This document shows, piece by piece, positions 56,364-64,000 of a DNA stretch of 64,000 nt. The stretch's first letter is position 1. Every line of letters starts with the position of its first letter. The notes under the pieces are model-generated. The model ran no database searches and was not told where the DNA came from. It saw only the letters and a list, made by a program, of their open reading frames with translations. The stretch is from Pseudomonas asplenii (GTDB taxonomy: Bacteria; Pseudomonadota; Gammaproteobacteria; Pseudomonadales; Pseudomonadaceae). The position numbers and the translations under genes are program-made. Location of the stretch: contig NZ_JSYZ01000018.1 of the NCBI RefSeq assembly GCF_001293465.1, positions 62,001-126,000 of the forward strand, given 5' to 3'.

Positions 56364-57689
56364 TCAGAACACCGAGATCGGGTAATCGGCGATCAGCCGC
56401 AGCTCGTTGTTGTTGCCCTCGGCCTGGTCGGCGTTGCCGCGATGGAACGACTGGCGCAGGCGCAGGGACAGGTCCTTGGCCGGACCGCCCTGCACCACGT
56501 ACTTGGCCTCGACATCGGTTTCATGGTGCTCGCCGTCGGCGCCATAGCCATAGGCCCGGTAGGGGCTGTCCGCCGCCATTTTGGTGCCATCGATGTCATC
56601 ACCGTGGACATAACGGGTCATGAAGCTCAGGCCCGGCACGCCATAGCTCTGCATGTTCAGGTCATAGCGCGCCTGCCAGGACTTCTCCCCCGGACCGTTG
56701 AAGTCCGAGTACTGCACCGAGTTGGCCAGCAGGATCGAGTCGCCGCCGTCGCCGGGGCCGTTGGTGCCGAAGCCGGCATAGTCGAATGGCGTGTCACCAT
56801 GCACTTTCTGGTAGGCCAGGGTCACCGTGTGAGCGGTCAGGAAGGTGTAGGCGGTAGCGAAGGAGAACGTGGTGTTGTTGATCGCGCCGGCCTTGGCCTG
56901 GCCCTCGTCGAGGGTACGGTAGAGGTTGAAGTCGAAGTTCAGCGACTGCCCCGGCGAGAGCGGCAGGGTGTAGTTGGCGTTGGTGTAGTACTGGCGCCAG
57001 ATGTCTTCGAACTCGGAGCCGTAGAGGGTGAAGTTCAGGTTGTCGCTGACGCTGTACTTGCCGCCCAGGAAGCTGACCGCGTTGGTCGGGACGTTGGCGT
57101 AGGTGGCATACAGATCATGGTCGCGGCTGGTGGTGACCACCCCGGTGCCGCTGGTGAAGTGGCCGGCCTCCAGGTCCAGCCCCTTGATCTCGCTGCTCTG
57201 CAGGTCGAAGCCGGTAGCGGTTTCCGGGATCAGCCGGGTGCCGCCGGCGGCGAACACCGGCGCGGTCGGCTGCATGTCGCCATAGCGCAGTTCGGTCTTG
57301 GAAACCCGCAGCTTGAGCGCACCGCCGGCCTTGGCATAGTCATCCTCGGGAGAACCATCGCGGCCGATCGGCAGGTTGCCGGTGCCTGCGGTACCCGGGC
57401 CGCCATCGAGCTTGATGCCCCAGTAGCCGAAGGCATCCACGCCGAAACCGACGGTGCCCTGGGTGAAGCCGGAGCTGTAGTTGCCGAAGATCCCCTGGGT
57501 CCAGTCCTTGAGATCGGATTTGCCATCCTTGCGGTCACGGTCGAAATACTGGTTCTTCAGGTGCAGGTTGAGGCTGCTGTCTTCGACGAAGCCCTTGGCG
57601 TCACTCTGGTCGGCGATGGCATCGGCCATCGCGACCTGGGCCAGGCCCAGCGATACCGCCAGCGTAAGCAAGTTGATCTTTACCGACAT
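56364..57689 (-). CDS. OprD family outer-membrane porin
   Basis: A 441-residue protein with a signal peptide (MSVKINLLTLAVSLGLAQVAMA). FVEDSSLNLHLKNQYFDRDRKDG and DWTQGIFGNYSSGFTQGTVGFGVDAFG are OprD hallmarks. Alternating amphipathic strands fit an 18-stranded barrel, and the C-terminus ends in Phe (ISVF), as required for BAM assembly. OprD-type porins take up amino acids, peptides or organic acids; the substrate is unknown. It converges on the diguanylate cyclase gene with no gap and no visible terminator between them. Confidence 0.93.
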   Translation of the reverse strand: MSVKINLLTLAVSLGLAQVAMADAIADQSDAKGFVEDSSLNLHLKNQYFDRDRKDGKSDLKDWTQGIFGNYSSGFTQGTVGFGVDAFGYWGIKLDGGPGTAGTGNLPIGRDGSPEDDYAKAGGALKLRVSKTELRYGDMQPTAPVFAAGGTRLIPETATGFDLQSSEIKGLDLEAGHFTSGTGVVTTSRDHDLYATYANVPTNAVSFLGGKYSVSDNLNFTLYGSEFEDIWRQYYTNANYTLPLSPGQSLNFDFNLYRTLDEGQAKAGAINNTTFSFATAYTFLTAHTVTLAYQKVHGDTPFDYAGFGTNGPGDGGDSILLANSVQYSDFNGPGEKSWQARYDLNMQSYGVPGLSFMTRYVHGDDIDGTKMAADSPYRAYGYGADGEHHETDVEAKYVVQGGPAKDLSLRLRQSFHRGNADQAEGNNNELRLIADYPISVF

Positions 57690-58059
57690 CGTTATTATCC
57701 CCTGGTCAATGAAGTTTCACTCTTTTGTTGAAGCGAACGGCAGCGCGCACGCCGTCATCCGCGCGGAGAGTGGAAACGCGAAACATGGAAAATGGCAGAG
57801 AGGCCCGAAGGCCAAGGACAATTTTCAAAAGTAAGCAAGCGGGGGATCTGGCCGGGCTTTGTCTGTCGCGCTCCGAAGCACGCCGCTGGGGCGTCCTGGA
57901 CAGGAACCGGAACATTTCAGAGTGCCGACCAGAGGCCTCTGTTGTTATTTTTCACTGCCGGTTTCTATATATATTTTTCCATTGATTCGAACCATGTTCG
58001 AGGCGTTAATTAGCCATGAAAGATTATTCATCGATCATTAACTCGACGCTGCACGGAAC
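57690..58059. other. Upstream region of the OprD gene, no gene seen
   Basis: These 370 bp separate the porin start from the cfa stop on the same strand. They contain an AT-rich stretch at 57940-58045 (TATATATATTTTTCC) and a GC-rich part near the porin. No convincing coding frame, hairpin with T-tract or RNA gene was found. The porin promoter should lie here. Confidence 0.6.
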
Positions 58060-59247
58060 TCAGGACACGCGCTGATAACCGCCGATCACGCCCTGTTTCG
58101 ACAGTACCCACTGCCATAGCTGGATGTCCCTGGCGCGGAACGCCCCGGCGCAGGACAACAGGTAGTAGCGCCACATGCGACGGAAACGCTCGCCCATCTG
58201 TGCAGCGAAGCGTGGCCAGGCCGCTTCGAAGTTCTCGTACCAGGCCATCAGGGTCTTGTCGTAATCGGCGCCGAAGTTGTGCAGGTCCTCGACGACGAAC
58301 AGGCCATCGACGGCATCGCCGATCTGGCCGATGGAAGGCAGGTCGCCGTTGGGGAAGATGTACTTGTCGATCCAGCGGTCGGTGGTGGAATGGCGGCGGT
58401 TCTTGCCGATGGTATGCAACAGGAACAACCCATCGTCCTTGAGGCAGCGCGCGGCGGTTTCCATGTAGACCCGGTGGTTCTTGCGCCCGACATGCTCGAA
58501 CATGCCGATGCTGACGATATGGTCGAACTGCTCGTCGACATCACGGTAGTCCTGCAGGCGGAATTCCAGCGGCAACCCGGCATAACGCTGCTGCGCCCAG
58601 GCGGCCTGGTCCCGGGAAATGGTCACGCCGACGCACTCCACACCATAGTTCTGCGCCGCATAGGACATGAAGCTGCCCCAACCGCAACCGATGTCCAGCA
58701 CGCGCATGCCCGGCTCCAGGCGCAGCTTGCGGCAGATCAGGTCGAGCTTGGCATTCTGCGCCTCGACCAGGTCTTCGGCTTCGCGCCAGTAGCCGCAGGT
58801 GTAGGTCATCCGCGGGTCGAGCATGCTCGCGTAGAATTCGCTGCCCAGGTCATAGTGCTGTTCACCGACCTGCCAGGCCCGCTTGCGGTTCTGCAGGTTG
58901 AGCAGCCTGACCCGGGCGGCGTGCAACAGCATCGCCATCGGGTTGACTCCATCCGCCAGCCCCGAGCGCAGCAGCCGGGCAAAGAACTCATCCAACTGGT
59001 CGGCGTCCCAGTCGCCGTCCATGTAGGCCTCGCCCAGCCCCAGGCTGCCTTCGGACAAGGCCCGCTCCGGCACACCCGGTCGATTCAGGCGCATGTCCCA
59101 GGGTGCCCGACCGTCCAGGCGCAAGCCGGCCTTGTCGAGCAGCGCTTCGGCCAGTCGATGGGAGCTGCTGGGCGGGGTACGGTCAGGGGAAATATCGGGA
59201 GTATCACAGGGCCGGGAGGCTAAAGAATCTTCGCACTTTGACTGCAT
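58060..59247 (-). CDS. cfa: Cyclopropane-fatty-acyl-phospholipid synthase
   Basis: A 395-residue SAM-dependent enzyme that adds a methylene bridge to unsaturated membrane lipids, usually in stationary phase. SLGLGEAYMDGDWDADQLDEF and HYDLGSEFYASMLDPRMTYTCGYW are family motifs. The SAM motif is VLDIGCGWGSFMSYAA near residue 195, and GMFEHVGRKNH and FPNGDLPSIGQI follow. The N-terminal 30 residues are low in similarity, so a later start is possible. Confidence 0.95.
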   Translation of the reverse strand: MQSKCEDSLASRPCDTPDISPDRTPPSSSHRLAEALLDKAGLRLDGRAPWDMRLNRPGVPERALSEGSLGLGEAYMDGDWDADQLDEFFARLLRSGLADGVNPMAMLLHAARVRLLNLQNRKRAWQVGEQHYDLGSEFYASMLDPRMTYTCGYWREAEDLVEAQNAKLDLICRKLRLEPGMRVLDIGCGWGSFMSYAAQNYGVECVGVTISRDQAAWAQQRYAGLPLEFRLQDYRDVDEQFDHIVSIGMFEHVGRKNHRVYMETAARCLKDDGLFLLHTIGKNRRHSTTDRWIDKYIFPNGDLPSIGQIGDAVDGLFVVEDLHNFGADYDKTLMAWYENFEAAWPRFAAQMGERFRRMWRYYLLSCAGAFRARDIQLWQWVLSKQGVIGGYQRVS

Positions 59248-59470
59248 CGGGAATCCTTACTTCTCAACTTGCACCGGAAGTGGACAACGAGGCCATTGTT
59301 CAAACCGTGGACGCAGGCGCTCAGGTTGACTATCGAAGCTTGGGGAAGCTTATGTCCGGGCTCTGGAGCCTGACAAACAAGGATTTGATAAAAGTGCTTT
59401 ACCAAACTTGTAACAATTTATGAATCCACCGAAGGTGCGGCAGAGAGGCTGATACCTGGGAGTTTGCCGG

Positions 59471-59490
59471 TAAGGCTTGCCCGCGAAGGG
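59471..59490. repeat. Single REP core
   Basis: TAAGGCTTGCCCGCGAAGGG carries the REP core without an inverted partner. Confidence 0.55.
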
Positions 59491-59520
59491 GCCGGCCGGG
59501 CGGGAAACGCAAACAGAAAA

Positions 59521-59538
59521 GCCCGCATCGCTGCGGGC
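59521..59538 (-). terminator. Terminator of the aromatic aminotransferase gene
   Basis: GCCCGCA and TGCGGGC pair around TCGC, with TTTTCTGTTT following on the minus strand, 46 bp after the stop codon. Confidence 0.82.
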
Positions 59539-59584
59539 CTTTCCTGCATCCGAAGAGCATGGCGGGAACGGCCCCGCCCCGCGA

Positions 59585-60781
59585 TCAGATCACCTGGACG
59601 ATGGCCTTGACCACGGTCTCGATGTTGCGCTGGTTCAACGACGCCACACAGATACGGCCGGTATCCAGGGCATAGATGCCGAACTCGCTCTTCAGGCGTG
59701 CCACCTGCTCCACGGTCAGACCGGAGTAGGAGAACATGCCGCGCTGACGACCGACGAAGCTGAAGTCACGCTTGGCGCCATGCTGGGCCAGCAGATCGAC
59801 CATCTGCATGCGCATGTCACGGATGCGATCGCGCATCTCGGCCAGTTCCGCTTCCCACTGGGCACGCAGCTCAGGGTTGTTCAGCACGGTCGCGACGATG
59901 GTCGCACCGTGGGTCGGCGGGTTGGAGTAGTTGGTACGGATCACGCGCTTGACCTGGGACAGGACGCGGGCAGTCTCTTCCTTCGATTCGCTGACGATCG
60001 ACAGCGCCCCGACGCGCTCGCCGTACAGCGAGAACGACTTGGAGAACGAGCTGGAAACGAAGAAGGTCAGGCCCGACTCGGCGAACAGGCGCACGGCGGC
60101 GGCGTCCTCGTGGATGCCGGCACCAAAGCCCTGGTAGGCCATGTCGAGGAACGGCACCAGGTCCCGGGACTTGATCACGTTCAGCACGTCCTGCCAGTCG
60201 GAGGGGCTCAGGTCGACGCCGGTCGGGTTGTGGCAGCAGGCGTGCAGCACGACGATGGACTTGGCTGGCAGCGCGTTGAGGTCTTCCAGCAGGCCGGCAC
60301 GGTTCACGCCGTTGCTGGCGGCATCGTAGTAACGATAGTTCTGCACCGGGAAACCGGCGGTTTCGAACAGCGCGCGGTGGTTTTCCCAGCTCGGGTCGCT
60401 GATGGCGACGGTGGCGTCCGGCAGCAGTTGCTTGAGGAAATCGGCCCCGATCTTCAGTGCGCCGGTACCACCGACCGCCTGGGTGGTGAGCACGCGACCG
60501 GCGGCGATCAGCGGCGAATCCTCGCCGAACAGCAGGGTTTGCACGGCCTTGTCGTAGGCGGCGATGCCGTCGATCGGCAGGTAGCCACGGGAAGCATGCT
60601 GAGCCGCGCGCTGGGTCTCGGCTTCGACAACGGCACGCAACAGTGGGATCTTGCCACTTTCGTCACAGTAGACACCCACACCGAGGTTGACCTTGTCGGT
60701 ACGGGTGTCGGCATTGAATGCTTCGTTGAGGCCCAGGATAGGATCGCGGGGTGCCATTTCGACAGCGGAGAACAGGCTCAT
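59585..60781 (-). CDS. tyrB: Aromatic amino acid aminotransferase
   Basis: A 398-residue class I PLP aminotransferase of the AspC/TyrB group. MSLFSAVEMAPRDPILGLNEAF is the family start, HACCHNPTGVDLS is near residue 190, and the PLP lysine is in SSFSKSFSLYGERVG near residue 247. The final Arg (DTGRICVAS) binds the substrate carboxylate. It makes phenylalanine/tyrosine or works in their breakdown (PhhC-like). AspC-type activity cannot be excluded. The ribosome site is weak. Confidence 0.93.
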   Translation of the reverse strand: MSLFSAVEMAPRDPILGLNEAFNADTRTDKVNLGVGVYCDESGKIPLLRAVVEAETQRAAQHASRGYLPIDGIAAYDKAVQTLLFGEDSPLIAAGRVLTTQAVGGTGALKIGADFLKQLLPDATVAISDPSWENHRALFETAGFPVQNYRYYDAASNGVNRAGLLEDLNALPAKSIVVLHACCHNPTGVDLSPSDWQDVLNVIKSRDLVPFLDMAYQGFGAGIHEDAAAVRLFAESGLTFFVSSSFSKSFSLYGERVGALSIVSESKEETARVLSQVKRVIRTNYSNPPTHGATIVATVLNNPELRAQWEAELAEMRDRIRDMRMQMVDLLAQHGAKRDFSFVGRQRGMFSYSGLTVEQVARLKSEFGIYALDTGRICVASLNQRNIETVVKAIVQVI

Positions 60782-61118
60782 TATTGCGGCGGCTCTGAAT
60801 GGAGGGTGATCGGGGGTGACAACGCTCCAGCCGATTGCACTAGAGCGGTGCACAAACGGGGAGCTAGTATAGAGGCCATCACGGGCGACGGCGACCGGCT
60901 ATTGTCGGATTCCGACAAGTTTTTTGGATTTATTTTACGCCCGACAGTCGAAATGTAACCCGACGTCCGACAGACGCCTGCCTTGAAAGCGATCGGACGA
61001 AACACCATTTCCAGGCTTATGATGCCTTTTTCCGCGACATGCCGTCGTGGACGATCCTTTTCGTCGCTGCGCGGCCTGCCGGGCAGCAGTGCCGGCGCGG
61101 CACATCAAGAGGTACGTT
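60782..61118. other. Divergent tyrB-uvrB promoter region with palindrome
   Basis: These 337 bp between divergent genes hold a perfect 17-bp palindrome TTGTCGGATTCCGACAA (60902-60918) followed by a T-tract on the plus strand, and two further CCGACA copies at about 60941 and 60967. No LexA box for uvrB was recognised. A terminator-like reading is possible, but no plus-strand gene lies upstream. Confidence 0.5.
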
Positions 61119-63134
<2,016 letters not shown>

Positions 63135-63150
63135 CCCTCGATCCCTGATC

Positions 63151-63197
63151 GCTCCCACGCTCTGCGTGGGAGCACAGCCCGTGACGCTCTGCGTCAC
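63151..63197. repeat. Two short GC palindromes after uvrB
   Basis: GCTCCCACGC-TCT-GCGTGGGAGC (63151-63173) and GTGACGC-TCT-GCGTCAC (63181-63197) share a TCT loop. There is no T-tract. They resemble palindromic repeats seen between Pseudomonas genes and may slow or stop transcription. A lone REP core follows at 63222-63238. Confidence 0.65.
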
Positions 63198-63260
63198 CAG
63201 AGCGGATGCGGAGCGACCCGCAGGGGCTTGCCCGCGAACAGCCTCACGCTCGGCGCCTCG

Positions 63261-64000
63261 TCAGCCGAGCACCATCGCCAGCAGCACCAGCCCCAGCAGA
63301 CCGATGTAGAACCCTGCATGCAGCCGGTCCGGGATACGCCCGATCAGGGGCGTCGCCAGGCACATGCCGAGCAGCGAGCCGAGGATCAGCAGGGCGAATG
63401 CCGGAAGGTTCACGTACCCGGCGAACCAGGGCCCCAACCCCAGGGGATGGACCCCGGCCAGGAGCACGTAGGTCAACGTCCCGACCACCGCCACCGGCAC
63501 GCTCAACGGATTGGCCATGGCCGTGGCCAGCGTCATGCTCAGGCCGCTGCGCCTCAGCAACGGCACGGTCATGACGCTGCCGCCCACCCCGAGCAAGGTC
63601 GCCACGCTACCGATCAAGACGCCACCCAGCACCGTCACGCCAGGCGTCAATGGCCTAACCGGACGGGTCGCCTCCGCCCGGATGAAACCTTGCCGCGCCA
63701 GGCAGTCAAGCAAGGTCAATCCCAGGTAGACGATGAAGGCCCAGCGCAGCACCTCACTGCTGAGCCAACTGGCCAGCACCGCCCCCAGTACCGCGCCCAG
63801 GCCGATGAAGCCGGCGAACGGCCAGATCCACTCCCCGCGCAGATTGCCGGCACGCCGGTGCTTGCCGGTGGCGATCAGCGCATTGACGATCATCACGCAG
63901 GTCGAGGTCGCCACCGCGATCTGCATCGCCGCCCCGCTGACAGCCGGGTCCGGGCTGTCACGCAGGGCCCGGTACACCAGCGGTACCACCACGAAACCAC
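63261..64000 (-). CDS. TauE/SafE family sulfite exporter-like permease (5' end outside window)
   Basis: The frame stays open to the last base, so the N-terminus lies outside. The visible 246 residues have about seven membrane helices. GGVLIGSVATLLGVGGSVMTVPLL is the conserved second-half motif of the TauE/SafE family, and VATSTCVMIVNALIA belongs to the first half. The family exports or imports small sulfur or organic anions; the substrate is unknown. It converges on uvrB. Confidence 0.88.
   Translation of the reverse strand, partial: GFVVVPLVYRALRDSPDPAVSGAAMQIAVATSTCVMIVNALIATGKHRRAGNLRGEWIWPFAGFIGLGAVLGAVLASWLSSEVLRWAFIVYLGLTLLDCLARQGFIRAEATRPVRPLTPGVTVLGGVLIGSVATLLGVGGSVMTVPLLRRSGLSMTLATAMANPLSVPVAVVGTLTYVLLAGVHPLGLGPWFAGYVNLPAFALLILGSLLGMCLATPLIGRIPDRLHAGFYIGLLGLVLLAMVLG

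Larger units (their letters stand above)
59248..59584. other. cfa-tyrB intergenic region
   Basis: These 337 bp hold the upstream region of cfa (AT-rich part 59385-59425), a single REP core at 59471-59490, and the tyrB terminator at 59521-59538. No gene was found; short open frames here overlap the cfa start and have no ribosome site. Confidence 0.65.

Noticed and set aside
57725-58041. Short open frames in the gap upstream of the OprD gene
   Set aside because: Low-quality overlapping frames without ribosome sites or coding bias; left as intergenic.
59103-59423. Small plus-strand frames across the cfa start
   Set aside because: They overlap the conserved cfa N-terminus, have no ribosome site and encode no recognisable protein.
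60902-60925. Palindrome plus T-tract as a Rho-independent terminator
   Set aside because: No plus-strand gene ends upstream, since tyrB runs away from it on the minus strand; treated as a possible operator instead.

Overview
The window is GC-rich chromosomal DNA from a fluorescent Pseudomonas, most likely the P. fluorescens group. The gene orders trpF-accD-folC-SPOR-cvpA-purF-metZ, leuC-leuD-methyltransferase-leuB-asd-asd-like-fimV-truA and gltX followed by tRNA-Ala/Glu repeats are typical of Pseudomonas, as are the REP sequences built on GGGCTTGCCCGCGAA. A hydrogen cyanide synthase operon (hcnABC) points to a plant-associated fluorescent species. No phage, insertion sequence, CRISPR array or rRNA operon is visible. 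Assignments rest on reading motifs and gene order; no database search was run.

Layout. 1-1.7 kb: end of an MFS transporter and a Val-Asp-Asp tRNA operon. 1.7-20.2 kb: a long minus-strand block of housekeeping genes (metZ, purF, cvpA, SPOR protein, folC, accD, trpF, truA, fimV, an asd-like paralogue, asd, leuB, methyltransferase, leuD, leuC). 20.3-24.6 kb: a LysR regulator and a large PAS/GGDEF/EAL protein. 24.6-28.1 kb: a small heat-shock protein with a heat-shock promoter and probable RNA thermometer, dusC, a thioesterase, a hydrolase and a TetR regulator. 28.3-30.6 kb: two Ala-Glu tRNA pairs with a strong promoter, then gltX. 30.8-42.5 kb: an EmrAB-like efflux pair, LysR with aldehyde dehydrogenase, a 2-hydroxyacid dehydrogenase followed by a decayed SH3 fragment, a GH15 enzyme, a hypothetical protein, mntH and a LysR regulator. 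42.6-45.9 kb: hcnABC with its regulatory region. 46-48 kb: tRNA-Asn, a glutathione S-transferase and a second signal peptidase I.

The most interesting part is 48.4-56.4 kb. On the minus strand lies a bufferin-type (MNIO/DUF692) peptide operon: a DUF2282 precursor (BufA1), a DoxX membrane protein, a secreted alpha/beta hydrolase, a second Cys-rich precursor (BufA2), the DUF692 enzyme (BufB), the DUF2063 partner (BufC) and a Tat-exported hydrolase-like protein whose usual nucleophile is glycine. Two different precursors thus share one modifying enzyme, with two hydrolases in the same gene train. Divergent from it is a SiaABCD-like phosphatase/kinase/SiaC/diguanylate cyclase operon whose phosphatase has a cytosolic CBS-like input domain. 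The intergenic region between them carries a 16-bp sequence that also occurs upstream of the glutathione S-transferase gene.

The window closes with an OprD-family porin, a cyclopropane fatty acid synthase, an aromatic aminotransferase, uvrB and a truncated TauE/SafE permease. Most long open frames opposite fimV, leuC, asd, purF and the PAS/GGDEF/EAL gene are GC-codon shadows and were left out.
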